Origin: Bacteroidia bacterium
Lineage (GTDB): Bacteria; Bacteroidota; Bacteroidia; Chitinophagales; Saprospiraceae
Reading direction: 5' to 3'
DNA length: 64,000 nt
Assembly (NCBI GenBank): GCA_030430845.1
Contig: JAUIKE010000002.1
Location: 1-64,000 of the forward strand
In this document: piece by piece, positions 1 to 9,321 of the stretch
Numbering within the stretch: position 1 is the first letter of the stretch
Layout of the letters: each line of letters opens with the position of its first letter
The notes under the pieces: model-generated
What the model saw: the letters and a program-made list of their open reading frames with translations, nothing else
The model's database searches: none
What the model was told of the DNA's origin: nothing
Made by a program: the position numbers and the translations under genes

Positions 1-448
1 ACAGCGCCCGGATAGCATGTGCCTCTCCTACTCTGTGATCTGCCTCAGCCTGCTCAGAGCTCAGAATGTCCGCCTCCGATACCCGATTGATGATATTACT
101 CGCATTGACTATGGTTTGATAACCTTCAATCCACTGGCCATTGGCACGACCAGACTGAACTGTGTTATTGTACTGATCAAAACCTAAAAAACGGCCGGCA
201 TTTTTACTACTCACATAAACATTGTCAGAACGCAGATCAGGAATCAAACTCAGATCCCATCGATAGGTATTCTCATCTGCATTTAACAGGTTATAGATCC
301 CTACCGTGGCTGCATTTAGTGAATTCAAATCAGTAATAGCACTACTGATCGACAGGGCTTGTTGAGGCTCCAGCTCCAGAAAATCTTCTGAGCAGGAAGC
401 CAGGCCCAAAACGGCTATTAATAAAAAGCTTTTAATATATAATTTCAT
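1..448 (-). CDS. SusD/RagB-family lipoprotein, C-terminus cut off by the window edge
   Basis: About 149 codons of the N-terminus are visible, read from the ATG at 448 and running off the left edge. The first residues form a lipoprotein signal with lipobox LGLASC, so the protein would be acylated and exported to the outer membrane. The following SEDFLELEP stretch and the helical segment ending in EAHAIRA are typical of the start of SusD-like nutrient-binding proteins, where the first TPR-like helices lie. It sits 53 bases downstream of the SusC-type receptor on the same strand, the usual susC-susD order, so it should form the lid of that transporter. The substrate cannot be told because no glycosidase or sulfatase is visible next to it. 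Confidence 0.88.
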   Translation of the reverse strand, partial: MKLYIKSFLLIAVLGLASCSEDFLELEPQQALSISSAITDLNSLNAATVGIYNLLNADENTYRWDLSLIPDLRSDNVYVSSKNAGRFLGFDQYNNTVQSGRANGQWIEGYQTIVNASNIINRVSEADILSSEQAEADHRVGEAHAIRAL

Positions 449-501
449 CTTTTTTCTTTTTTAAATATGACAATATGGATTCACTCTAGAGTTAAGATAC
501 C

Positions 502-3500
502 TTAGAAGGATATATCCAAACCAAAGGTGAAGGTCTTAGGAATTGGAATTTCCTGATCGATCGCCCCTCCTGCATCCGTTCTTGGGTCGCGCTCCAGGCG
601 ATCATCTTTCACATAAATCCATAAGTTACTTCCAGACACAAACAGGCGCAGATTTTGCAAACGCATTCTCTGAGTCAAACTGCTTGGAAGATTGTAGGAC
701 AAAGTCAGGTCTCTTAAGCTGATGTAGCTACCGTCATACAAAAAGCGCGTAGAAGTGGAACCTGAATTGGTATTGTTTCCAAATACAAACTGTGGTGTAT
801 CTGTGATATCACCTGGCTGTTGCCAGCGTCTTTCGTAAATAGATCTGGCCAGGTTACCGGTAGTAGAGAAGCCACGAGCACCATCTGTATGAGTAAAGCT
901 AGACCAGTTGTGACGAATCTTGCGACCCCAGTCGAAGTTCAACTGTGCAGACAATGAGAATCCTTTATAAGAAATCACATTTGTAAACCCACCAAAGAAG
1001 TCCGGCTCAGAAGTACCCTGCTGGTACAATCCTGCCTGTGCATAGCTGGTAGTGGTTTCTGTTTCCGTTTCATCCGTGTACCACAGTGGCGCTCCGGTCT
1101 GTGCATCTACTCCAGCGTAACCTCTCATGTACCAGGTACTCCAAGGGTTCCCTACTGCACGGAATCTAACACCGTCGGCGAAATCACCTTCCGGCAAAGA
1201 AATCACCTCATTGGTATTGAAGGTAATGTTGAAGTTAGTCTGCCACTGGAATCCGCCGGGCTCTGAGCTGCTCAGGTTGAGCGTATTCAACTGGAACTCA
1301 ACCCCTCTGTTTTCCAACTCACCGATGTTACTCAGTACAGAAGTCACACCATTGATAGCAGAAACCGGACGATTGAACAACAGATCTGATGTACGACGAG
1401 AATAGATGTCGGTGATCAAAACCACCCGGTCATTCCACAATCCTACCTCAATCCCTAGGTTGAAAGGCTTGTTCACCTCCCAGGTTAGGTTGGCATTTTC
1501 CAAGTCGCTCAAAACAATACCACCTTCTCCGTTGTAATCCTGGCCGGTATCGTACAAACCGCGGGAGTCAAAGTTTCCAATCTCCTGATTACCGTTCACC
1601 CCGTAACTGGCACGTACTCTCAACATGGAGATCAATGCATTACTTTCCATGAACTCAAAGCGGTGTAAGTTCACACCAAGACCTGCCGACCAGAATGTTC
1701 CGTAACGTTCGTTAGAACCAAAACGAGAGGAGCCGTCACGACGAACCGTACCATTTACATAAAACAGTCCTTTGTAGTTATAATTAGCATTCAGGAAGTA
1801 AGATTCAATGGTATTCTCAGTTTTGAATCCGGAGATGGCCTCCGGGTTAGATCCATTATCCAACGTAGTCAGATTAGGGAAAGCAAAGTTACCTACTAAG
1901 GTCTCAACAGAATGCGTTGTAAACTTCTGGGCTTCATGTCCTAGTGTTACATCTACCCCATGTGTATCGTTGATCAGGCTGGTATACTTGATCAGGTTTC
2001 GTACGATCCAGTTGTTGCGGATATCAAAATCATTCTCCCCATAGCCATTACGGGAAGCACCCGTACCAAATGCTGGGTTGAAAAAGGTTTCGTCTTCTCC
2101 CATTACACGGTTGATACTGAAATAAGGCTCATAAGTTAATCCATCCACAAATGGAAGGTCAATTCTGGCATTCACTGCAGCAAGCAAGTTGGTGATCTCA
2201 GAAACATCTGTATTCAGCAAGGCCTCTCCTACCGGGTTAAAACCTGCGTTGATGTTAGTGTTGAAAGAACCGTCCGCGTTATATACCGGCTGGGTCGGTA
2301 CAAAACGGAAAATCGAACGAACCGGATTGGCAAAAGCACCGGCATCCGCTACCGTGTTTTGAGTAGTATGAGAAAGACTGATACGAGTATCTACCTCTAA
2401 CCAATCAGTCATCTCAGTGGTCAGGTTCAAACGTCCCGACAAACGCTCAAAATCTGTTCCGATGATGGTTCCCTGGTTTTCCTGGTAACCTCCCGAAACG
2501 AAATACCTGGTTTTGTCATTTCCACCAGAGATCGATAAGTTGGCATTTGTGAAATTCCCCTGTCTGGTAATGGCATCAAACCAGTCTGTATCAATACTGC
2601 GATCCAGGTTGTCATCAATGATGGCATCTGCCTCAGATACATTTTCTGCGCGTCCGGCATTGATCAAGCCTTCACGCATCAATTCAACATATTCAGCTGT
2701 ATTTAAGGGACGCAGTTCGTCTGCAAGAGAAACATTGGAAATACCCGTTTGAACATTGGCACTTACACGAGCTGCACCTGATTTCCCTTGCTTAGTCGTA
2801 ATGATGATCACACCATTCGCTGCACGAGATCCGTAGATTGAAGTAGCAGAAGCATCCTTCAATACCTGAATATCAGCAATATCCTGTGGGTTCAGGCCTG
2901 ATAATGGCGTACTGGTAGTCGACTCATTACCAATGTTTTCATTAATCACAGGGATCCCGTCAATTACATATAGCGGGTTGGTTCCTGCATTGATAGATCC
3001 TAGACCGCGAATGCGGATGTTCTGGAATGCACCTGGCTGACCTGAGCCCTGGTTTACCTGAAGGCCCGCAACGTTCCCTTGCAAACTTTCCGTAAAACTT
3101 GCTCGCGGTAGTTGTGCTATCCGCTCTACCGGAGCCGAAACAGCCGCACCGGTATAAGTAGATCGAAGCTGGTTACCATATCCGGTCACCACTACCTCAT
3201 CGATTAAAACACCTTCTGCCTGCATCACTACATTAATAGTAGTTTGAGCACCGACAGTCATTCTTACATCCTTCATCCCGGTGTAAGAAAAAATTAATAC
3301 ATCGCCCTGGCTGGCCTGAAGGGAAAAGGTCCCATCAATATCAGTAGCCGTTCCGCGGGCTGTGCCTTCGATTAGGATCGTAGCACCAATAAGAGGCTCA
3401 TTGTCCTCCTGGCTCGTTACGGTACCCGTGATTTCTGTTTGGGCTCCTACGCTAAATGCCGTTAGGGTCATTAGCAGCAGACCGACAAGCGAGATACGTG

Positions 3501-3513
3501 ATAGATACTTCAT
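502..3513 (-). CDS. SusC/RagA-family TonB-linked outer membrane transporter
   Basis: This is a 1003-residue outer membrane receptor. A signal peptide (residues 1-24, ending SVGAQ) is followed by a carboxypeptidase-regulatory-like beta-sandwich (about 26-98), then the plug beginning LIDEVVVTGYG. The SusC signature is present (LYVIDGIPV, then IQVLKDASATSIYGSRAANG), followed by a long barrel ending in a terminal Phe. The length is normal for the family. It is expected to work with the SusD-like lipoprotein encoded just downstream and to be driven by TonB-ExbBD, importing oligosaccharide or peptide. No anti-sigma/ECF sigma pair is visible upstream, so regulation is unknown. The 5' region is long and AT-rich. 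Confidence 0.95.
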   Translation of the reverse strand: MKYLSRISLVGLLLMTLTAFSVGAQTEITGTVTSQEDNEPLIGATILIEGTARGTATDIDGTFSLQASQGDVLIFSYTGMKDVRMTVGAQTTINVVMQAEGVLIDEVVVTGYGNQLRSTYTGAAVSAPVERIAQLPRASFTESLQGNVAGLQVNQGSGQPGAFQNIRIRGLGSINAGTNPLYVIDGIPVINENIGNESTTSTPLSGLNPQDIADIQVLKDASATSIYGSRAANGVIIITTKQGKSGAARVSANVQTGISNVSLADELRPLNTAEYVELMREGLINAGRAENVSEADAIIDDNLDRSIDTDWFDAITRQGNFTNANLSISGGNDKTRYFVSGGYQENQGTIIGTDFERLSGRLNLTTEMTDWLEVDTRISLSHTTQNTVADAGAFANPVRSIFRFVPTQPVYNADGSFNTNINAGFNPVGEALLNTDVSEITNLLAAVNARIDLPFVDGLTYEPYFSINRVMGEDETFFNPAFGTGASRNGYGENDFDIRNNWIVRNLIKYTSLINDTHGVDVTLGHEAQKFTTHSVETLVGNFAFPNLTTLDNGSNPEAISGFKTENTIESYFLNANYNYKGLFYVNGTVRRDGSSRFGSNERYGTFWSAGLGVNLHRFEFMESNALISMLRVRASYGVNGNQEIGNFDSRGLYDTGQDYNGEGGIVLSDLENANLTWEVNKPFNLGIEVGLWNDRVVLITDIYSRRTSDLLFNRPVSAINGVTSVLSNIGELENRGVEFQLNTLNLSSSEPGGFQWQTNFNITFNTNEVISLPEGDFADGVRFRAVGNPWSTWYMRGYAGVDAQTGAPLWYTDETETETTTSYAQAGLYQQGTSEPDFFGGFTNVISYKGFSLSAQLNFDWGRKIRHNWSSFTHTDGARGFSTTGNLARSIYERRWQQPGDITDTPQFVFGNNTNSGSTSTRFLYDGSYISLRDLTLSYNLPSSLTQRMRLQNLRLFVSGSNLWIYVKDDRLERDPRTDAGGAIDQEIPIPKTFTFGLDISF

Positions 3514-4138
3514 AAATAACAGTTTTATTAAAGAATAGGTAATAGGGTGTCACCCCTTTAGTTGATTCATTTAGAAAACCAAAGGCAATAAATGGTTAGT
3601 AAGCCTTTTGACGTTAAGCCAAAAGCTTTCCGAAGGAATTGAATTGGGCAAAAAATAGCCTGTGCTCTCGCGAGCATACAATTCCATTAACCAAACTTGC
3701 ATTTAAATTGAACCTGATTTTATTGTAAATAGCTCACTAACAGCTAGATACAAACCAGGTGGCTTGATGATACAGTCAAGTGATTAGTATAGTAGTGATG
3801 ATAGACGTAAGATATAGACTAGGCAGTATTAATTGCCGGCCCAAATATAAAAATCTAAATCAATTTAAGGACCGACTAGCTGTTTTTTTCGATAAAACCG
3901 TATTTTATCGGACAATAAAGGCTTTTTAAAGGGTAAAAGTTAATAAAAACTAAAATTTTATTAACACTCAACAAGTTTTTGTGAATGTAGTCGAAGTTAA
4001 AGAAAATTAATTAACTATTCCAAGCACTCAGCCGGAATTTTGGAATATCCCGGACAGTTACTTGAATAAAAATCAAAGCATTATCATTTGCAAGCTACAA
4101 ATGATAATGCAGATATTGTTTTATAAATTAAGGCTATT
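3514..4138. other. 625-base AT-rich intergenic region upstream of susC
   Basis: No gene is convincing here. On the minus strand the block at 3849-3842 reads TATATTTG, a perfect match to the Bacteroidota -7 element TAnnTTTG. The nearest upstream TTG is only 11 bases away, much closer than usual, so a promoter there is tentative. It would give an untranslated leader of about 320 bases ahead of susC. The right end holds the hairpin annotated separately at 4065-4110. Confidence 0.5.
4065..4110 (-). terminator. Intrinsic terminator after pnkp
   Basis: A perfect 13-bp inverted repeat (4078-4090 with 4098-4110) closes a 7-base loop and is followed on the minus strand by a T-rich run (tttgatttttatt). 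It begins about 28 bases after the pnkp stop codon, so it would end the hen1-pnkp transcript. Confidence 0.75.
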
Positions 4139-6715
4139 CTATAATCTTGGATCCACGGGCTCAGATTCCAAAGCGAGCACTCCAAATACACATTCATGTA
4201 CCTTGCGCAGCGGCTGACGGTCTACGAATCGATCTAAGGCTTCCAGGCCCAAACTAAACTCCTTTAGTGCCAGGGATCTTTTTTTACCCACTCCACGCTT
4301 TTTCAAACGACCCAGATTTTGTTGTTCCAGATAATCCGGCCCGTATATGATGCGTAGGTACTCCGGCCCCCTACACTTAATAGCAGGCTGGATCAAACTT
4401 TTCTCTCCTCTCGCGATGAAACTCAGTGGTTTGACGACCATGCCTTCTCCCCCTTCACTCGTCATTTGAGTCCACCAGGCAATTGCTGTAGAAATAGTTT
4501 CTTCATCTAATAGGTCCACCAATCTGTAAGGAGTGGCCATCAAAAATTCAGGATCCTGTTTACAGAAAGCTGCAATGGTATCCATATGCCAGGTATGTGG
4601 CTTATCGGAATGTACCTTCCCTTCTGTAGCCAAAATATGGAAAGGAGCTAGAACGATGCCCTCCAGACCATCCGTTGCTTTACAATACTCACTATAGGCC
4701 TTTGTAAATTGCTGGATCGCCTGTTGCCTGGGCTGAAACCGAGCGAACAGATCCTCAACCGGGAGCTCTCTTTTCGTCGCTTTTGTCAAACTCGACATAA
4801 TGGCATTCATACTCTGCTGCCCGGATGCCCCTACAGCAGCATACTGACTGCTAATCAAACTTTGTGCTTTCGCTGACCAGGGCATTAATTCGCAATCCAG
4901 GCATACCCAATCTGTCTCGTGTTCGGCCCAAAATCCTGCGCCGCAAAGCGCTTTGTGCAATCTTTCCAAAAAAGCAGCCTCTAATTTTTCATCCGTGAAA
5001 AATCTCCGTCCTGTACGGGTATAGCAGGTGCCTAAATGAGCAGCAACAAAACCAAACCGCTGCTGAAGAGCTTCGGGCGTTTTTCCAATGATCACGACCG
5101 CTCTGGATCCCATATGCTTTTTTTCACAGATCAGTTTTTGTACACCTAGTTGTCGATAATAGTCAAAAGCCTCTGCCGGATGTTCCAATAATCCATCCAA
5201 AGCTGCACTGTCTGTTGGAGACATAGTCGGTGGCAAATAGATCAACCATTTGGGGTCCAGGGCAAACCTCGACATGATTTCCAGAGCAGCAGCTGAATTT
5301 TGCTCCCAAATGGTGACCGGATGGGCATATTTCGTGTTAAGAATGCGTTTTCCGGATACATCTTCCATATCCAGCAAATCATCATAGGCCTGCTGGGCAC
5401 TTCGTTGATCTGCATTCTTTTCCAATGGTCGGATAGGTTCAGCGTACACTTTTTCAGTTTTTACCGATACCAATTCTTTCTCCGGGTAGCGCAAGGCCGT
5501 TAGTTTGCCGCCAAATACACAGCCGGTGTCTATGTTGATGGTGTTGTTCAACCATTCGGGCTCCGGTATGGGTGTGTGACCATAAACCACCATAGCTTTT
5601 CCGTCGTACTCCTGTGCCCAGTTGTACCGGACCGGCAAACCAAACTCATCAATCTCTCCGGAGGTCTCCCCATAAAGGCAAAAAGCTCGGACAGTTCCGG
5701 AAGCCCGGCCGATCATATCCTCTCTCAGTCCAGCGTGGGCCACTACTAATTTACCCTGATCTAACACATAGTGACTGATCAAACTGTTCAGAAACGCTTT
5801 CAGCTTTTCGATGAATTCAGACGGCTCTTTTTCCAATTGTTCCAAGGTCTCTGCCAGCCCATGCTGAATTTTGACCCTTTTCCCATTTAGTTTTTTCAAT
5901 AGCTTCATGTCGTGATTGCCCGGTACGCAAAGGGCCGTTCCATTTTCTACCATGCTCATAACAAGCCGCAGCACTTTATCTGAGGCCGGACCTCTGTCTA
6001 CCAGGTCTCCAACAAACACGGCTTTCCTCCCTTCAGCTGCGACAACCTCATAACCAAAAGTTCCCTCATTTCCAGTATGTCGGATCTGATACCCTAATTT
6101 TTCCAATAGCGTTTTCAATTCCTCAAAACAGCCATGTACGTCTCCGATGATATCAAAAGGACCGGTCTCCTCTTGTTTATCATTCCACAATTTAGTCCGG
6201 TTTATGCTCAGGTTCTTGAGTTGCTCCGGATCGTCGAGGGTAAAGATGTATCGGAAGCCTTCTTTCTTGAGGCGTTTTAGGCTTCGTTTGAGAGAACGCA
6301 GCTGTTTGCGTAAAACGAATGTGCCAAAATCCCGGTCGCTTCGCTGCTCGTGGCGCTCGTAGATGAGCTCTTCCGAGGTTTTCATAACAATCGCAACCGG
6401 CAGGCAGTGATATTCCTTGGATATCTGTAGCAACTTTTGGCGGGCGGATTCCTGAAGGTTAGTGGCGTCTATCACGACCAGTTTCTTTCGCTTTAAGCGC
6501 TTTCCGACCATGTAATGCAACAAGTCGAAGGCATCCTGAGTGGCTTCCAAATTGTTTTCGTCATCCGATACCAGTCCTCTGCAGAAATCTGAAGAGATTA
6601 CTTCAGTAGACTTAAAGAATTGCCTGGCAAAGGAGCTCTTTCCCGAACTGCTGACGCCGACCAGGACGACCATGGAGAATTTGGGTATTTGTATGTTTAG
6701 ATTTTTTTGATTCAT
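4139..6715 (-). CDS. pnkp: Bacterial polynucleotide kinase-phosphatase-ligase (RNA repair enzyme Pnkp)
   Basis: This 858-residue protein has the three modules of bacterial Pnkp. The N-terminal 5'-OH polynucleotide kinase has the P-loop GVSSSGKS at residues 20-27. The central metallophosphoesterase (2',3'-phosphatase) has GDVHG at 191-195, GDLVDRG at about 236-242 and GNHD. The C-terminal adenylyltransferase/ligase carries the nucleotidyl-lysine region EKKHMGSR at about residue 530. In characterized homologues Pnkp heals and seals RNA cut by ribotoxins such as tRNA anticodon nucleases, and its ligase needs Hen1 for activity. Here it is the second gene of an operon with hen1, 30 bases downstream. 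All three active sites look intact and the length is normal for the family. Confidence 0.95.
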   Translation of the reverse strand: MNQKNLNIQIPKFSMVVLVGVSSSGKSSFARQFFKSTEVISSDFCRGLVSDDENNLEATQDAFDLLHYMVGKRLKRKKLVVIDATNLQESARQKLLQISKEYHCLPVAIVMKTSEELIYERHEQRSDRDFGTFVLRKQLRSLKRSLKRLKKEGFRYIFTLDDPEQLKNLSINRTKLWNDKQEETGPFDIIGDVHGCFEELKTLLEKLGYQIRHTGNEGTFGYEVVAAEGRKAVFVGDLVDRGPASDKVLRLVMSMVENGTALCVPGNHDMKLLKKLNGKRVKIQHGLAETLEQLEKEPSEFIEKLKAFLNSLISHYVLDQGKLVVAHAGLREDMIGRASGTVRAFCLYGETSGEIDEFGLPVRYNWAQEYDGKAMVVYGHTPIPEPEWLNNTINIDTGCVFGGKLTALRYPEKELVSVKTEKVYAEPIRPLEKNADQRSAQQAYDDLLDMEDVSGKRILNTKYAHPVTIWEQNSAAALEIMSRFALDPKWLIYLPPTMSPTDSAALDGLLEHPAEAFDYYRQLGVQKLICEKKHMGSRAVVIIGKTPEALQQRFGFVAAHLGTCYTRTGRRFFTDEKLEAAFLERLHKALCGAGFWAEHETDWVCLDCELMPWSAKAQSLISSQYAAVGASGQQSMNAIMSSLTKATKRELPVEDLFARFQPRQQAIQQFTKAYSEYCKATDGLEGIVLAPFHILATEGKVHSDKPHTWHMDTIAAFCKQDPEFLMATPYRLVDLLDEETISTAIAWWTQMTSEGGEGMVVKPLSFIARGEKSLIQPAIKCRGPEYLRIIYGPDYLEQQNLGRLKKRGVGKKRSLALKEFSLGLEALDRFVDRQPLRKVHECVFGVLALESEPVDPRL

Positions 6716-6729
6716 GGTTTGTTGTTTAG

Positions 6730-6750
6730 CCTAGGGTTTGAAACCCTAGG
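6730..6750. repeat. REP-like perfect palindrome between hen1 and pnkp
   Basis: The arms cctagggttt and aaaccctagg are separated by one base and overlap the hen1 stop codon. It belongs to the same class as the cccagggct/agccctggg hairpin at 16124-16144. With no T tract it is unlikely to terminate transcription completely. Confidence 0.7.
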
Positions 6751-8140
6751 TTATTAAAAATACCACCATTTGACTTGGTCCGCCTTTGTCTTCAAAAGCT
6801 TCCCCAATGAGGCTGATTTCGTAATCGTAACGGTAGCTTTGTTTTATTTTCTCTGCCCAGTCTTTAAATTCCTGGCGAGTCCATTCAAATCGGTGGTCAT
6901 GATGGCGGAGCCGGTCGGGATCTTCATTTTCAAACTTGGCATTGTAATCCTTATTCGGAGTAGTGATTACGACCAGTTTAGGCTGGGCAAATTCAAACAG
7001 GGCCCGTTCTAAGGCCTGAAGTCTGTCCGCATCCAGGTGTTCGATGACCTCCACCAGGGCGGCAGCATCGTAGCCTTCCAGGCGTTTGTCCCGATAGGTT
7101 AAAGCAGATTGGAACAATTCCAGGCGTTCTCTTTTTCGAGGAGAAAGGGTCTCCCAATGAAGGCGTTTTTTAGCCTTTTGCAGTTCGTAAACCGAAACAT
7201 CTACTCCGGTAATTTTTTCAAATTGTCCTTCTTTGAGTAATATTTGCATCAGTTTACCTTCTCCACAACCCAGGTCGATTACCGTTCTGGCTCCTTTTTC
7301 TTTTAAAGTTTCTGCTACCGTCTCTAATCTTTGACGGTGTAAGGAAATTTGAACTGCTTCTTTTTCCTTGTTTCCTTCATCGTTTTCATCGGTTTCTTCT
7401 TCCAGTTCCCCTTCCGACTCAGCTAGTCTTTCTAAAGCCATTCTAGTCAAGCCTCTCGACCGGTTCAGAAAGCGTTTGGTAATCAATTCTTTTTCGGGAT
7501 GATCTTTGAGCCAATCCTCTCCTTTTGATAATAGCTTTTCTACCTCAGCCTTTGATACATAATAATGTTTGTTGTAATCCAATACGGGAAGCAACACATA
7601 TAAATGGGTCAGCAGATCTTTTATGGGAAGTTCATGCTTCAAGCTCAGACTGCAGTAATAACTATCTCCCCATTCCGGAAAACTTTCATTAAGTGGAATT
7701 CGCTCACATAGGATCTCATATCCCAATGGAGCAAAAAAGCGCTCTGCCAAATCTCCTTTTGCTTTTATGCAAGATATCTGAACTTCTAAAGGCCATTTTT
7801 TGTCTACCAAATCCGGTTTTGACTTGCAATTACCGTTCATGGCTGTTGAAAACACCTCTGCAATGGCCGTACTGGTAAAGGAAGAAGCTGTGTAGGGCCG
7901 ATCATTCACGTAATGGGTCAGCATGAGGGATTGCCCTTTTTTCCTAAGATTCCGCACCATGTTTACCGGATCGATCTCCACCAGCATGGCTACAGTGCAA
8001 ACTTCTTCATTCGCTTCCGGGTAGAAAATATGTACCTGGCCACTACTTATCGAAAAAGTCTGCACCCTGTCCGGATGCTTATGAAGCAAGTAACCCAGGT
8101 CGGTCGCCGGTTGATAGGTGGTTGTGATGCTTAATAACAT
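6746..8140 (-). CDS. hen1: 3'-terminal RNA ribose 2'-O-methyltransferase Hen1
   Basis: The N-terminal half (about residues 1-230) is the bacteria-specific Hen1 domain that partners the Pnkp ligase. The C-terminal half is a SAM methyltransferase with motif I DLGCGEGKL, the metal-binding EVIEH motif and a downstream HHDHRFEW, the residues used by Hen1 to bind the metal at the 2'-OH. In known systems Hen1 methylates the 2'-OH at the cleavage site before ligation, so the repaired RNA resists a second cut by the same ribotoxin. I chose the ATG at 8140 (464 residues). An in-frame ATG at 8173 would add 11 residues but runs through the shared regulatory palindrome. The gene leads the operon and is divergent from the WYL regulator. 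Confidence 0.95.
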   Translation of the reverse strand: MLLSITTTYQPATDLGYLLHKHPDRVQTFSISSGQVHIFYPEANEEVCTVAMLVEIDPVNMVRNLRKKGQSLMLTHYVNDRPYTASSFTSTAIAEVFSTAMNGNCKSKPDLVDKKWPLEVQISCIKAKGDLAERFFAPLGYEILCERIPLNESFPEWGDSYYCSLSLKHELPIKDLLTHLYVLLPVLDYNKHYYVSKAEVEKLLSKGEDWLKDHPEKELITKRFLNRSRGLTRMALERLAESEGELEEETDENDEGNKEKEAVQISLHRQRLETVAETLKEKGARTVIDLGCGEGKLMQILLKEGQFEKITGVDVSVYELQKAKKRLHWETLSPRKRERLELFQSALTYRDKRLEGYDAAALVEVIEHLDADRLQALERALFEFAQPKLVVITTPNKDYNAKFENEDPDRLRHHDHRFEWTRQEFKDWAEKIKQSYRYDYEISLIGEAFEDKGGPSQMVVFLIT

Positions 8141-8175
8141 GTCTATAATTTTTCTTTCGGAACAAAGATGCATTG

Positions 8176-8202
8176 CAAGTGCGCAAAGTTTTTGCGTACT
8201 TT
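8176..8202. promoter_or_regulatory. Palindromic operator candidate between hen1 and the WYL regulator
   Basis: In the 80-base divergent gap the arms agtgcgcaaa (8178-8187) and tttgcgtact (8191-8200) form a 10-bp inverted repeat with one mismatch and a 3-base spacer. Extension to 12-bp arms adds one more mismatch. On the minus strand catctttg (8171-8164) resembles a Bacteroidota -7 box for hen1, immediately next to the palindrome. The position suits a dimeric repressor controlling both directions. Binding by the adjacent WYL protein is inference. Confidence 0.6.
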
Positions 8203-8220
8203 GAAAAAAATGTATTTTTT

Positions 8221-9225
8221 ATGGCTACCAATAAAAATGCACTTATCCGCTACCGTACACTCGATCAATGTCTGCAAAATCGCTTTCGGAAATGGACGCT
8301 GGAGGACTTAATGGAAGCCTGCTCAGAGGCGCTGTATGAATACGAAGGCATTGACAAAGGCGTCAGTAAGCGTACCGTACAACTCGATATTCAGATGATG
8401 CGTTCCGATAAACTCGGATATAATGCCCCCATCGTAGTAAAAGACAAAAAATTCTATACTTATGAAGATCCCGATTACAGCATTACCAATATTCCCCTGA
8501 CCGAACAAGACCTCAATCGATTGAATGAAGTGGTTCAGATCCTACAGCAGTTTAAAGGTTTTTCTCATTTTGAAGAGATGAATGAGATGGTCAAAAAGCT
8601 GGAGGACAAGGTCTATTCGGCTCGTCACAAGGCCCGGCCGGTGATTGTTTTGGAAAAAAACGAGTCGCTGCGTGGTTTAGAGTTTTTGGATGTGTTGTAT
8701 CAAAAAATCCAGGAAAAGAAGACGGTAAAGGTTTTATATCAATCCTTCCAGGCAGCAGAAGCCAGTACTATAGATTTCCACCCCTACTGGCTCAAAGAGT
8801 TCCGGAATCGCTGGTATTTGGTGGGGAGAAAAAGCAGAAGTTCTCAATTGCAGCACCTTGCTCTAGACCGCATCAAAAACATCGCAGACAGCCGGGAAGC
8901 TTTCCTTCCCAACAGTAGCGGAACTCCCGAAGAATATTACCAGGATGTAATTGGGGTTACCGTCCCTAACCGTCGTCCCGCCATTGTAAAACTCCTTTTT
9001 AACCCAAAAGATGCCCCTTATGTTATTACCAAACCATTGCACCATACGCAGCGCGTGCACGAGCGAGAGAACGGCATATTGGTGACGATGAAGGTGAAGC
9101 TCAATTTTGAGCTGGAAAAGGAGATTTTGGGCTTTGGTGAGCAGGTAGAGGTATTGGCGCCAGAGCGATTGCGTAGGAGGATTGAGGGGAGGCTAAGGCA
9201 GGCAAGTGAACAATATGACTCCTAA
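8221..9225 (+). CDS. WYL-domain transcriptional regulator divergent from the RNA repair operon
   Basis: The protein has an N-terminal winged helix-turn-helix (about residues 10-75) and a central WYL domain with the segment FHPYWLKEFRNRWYLVG, whose YLVG is the family signature. A C-terminal WCX-like region follows (about 235-325). The length of 334 residues is usual for the family. The ATG at 8221 starts the conserved sequence (MATNKNALIRYRTLDQ). The earlier in-frame ATG at 8173 lies inside the operator and is unlikely. WYL regulators often sense nucleic-acid or nucleotide ligands and control defence or DNA/RNA-damage genes. Next to pnkp-hen1 it is the obvious candidate regulator of the repair cassette and probably of itself. 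Confidence 0.88.
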   Translation: MATNKNALIRYRTLDQCLQNRFRKWTLEDLMEACSEALYEYEGIDKGVSKRTVQLDIQMMRSDKLGYNAPIVVKDKKFYTYEDPDYSITNIPLTEQDLNRLNEVVQILQQFKGFSHFEEMNEMVKKLEDKVYSARHKARPVIVLEKNESLRGLEFLDVLYQKIQEKKTVKVLYQSFQAAEASTIDFHPYWLKEFRNRWYLVGRKSRSSQLQHLALDRIKNIADSREAFLPNSSGTPEEYYQDVIGVTVPNRRPAIVKLLFNPKDAPYVITKPLHHTQRVHERENGILVTMKVKLNFELEKEILGFGEQVEVLAPERLRRRIEGRLRQASEQYDS

Positions 9226-9289
9226 ATTTTGCAGTGGGCCGCTGTTCAATTTTAGAAGAAGTGGCTTTTGTGAGATCATTTTTTTTTGC

Positions 9290-9317
9290 ACGCAGATAAC
9301 GCAAATTTCGCAGATCT
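9290..9317. repeat. Stuttering word repeat, acgcagat type
   Basis: The stretch contains cgcagata, cgcaaatt and cgcagatc in quick succession, a degenerate tandem with a period of about 9-10 bases. A related tract lies at 51225-51270. It is between the convergent WYL and DksA-like genes and has no coding sense. Confidence 0.5.
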
Positions 9318-9321
9318 GTTT

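Noticed and set aside
1127-2752. Several open frames of 77-92 codons inside susC on both strands
   Set aside because: They are antisense or alternate-frame shadows of the receptor gene, with no start signals and no family patterns.
502-4138. Polysaccharide utilisation locus
   Set aside because: A susC/susD pair is visible, but no glycosidase, lyase, sulfatase or hybrid regulator is within the window, so substrate use is not claimed.
8141-8173. Upstream ATG for hen1
   Set aside because: It would place the operator palindrome inside the coding region and adds 11 residues without homology.
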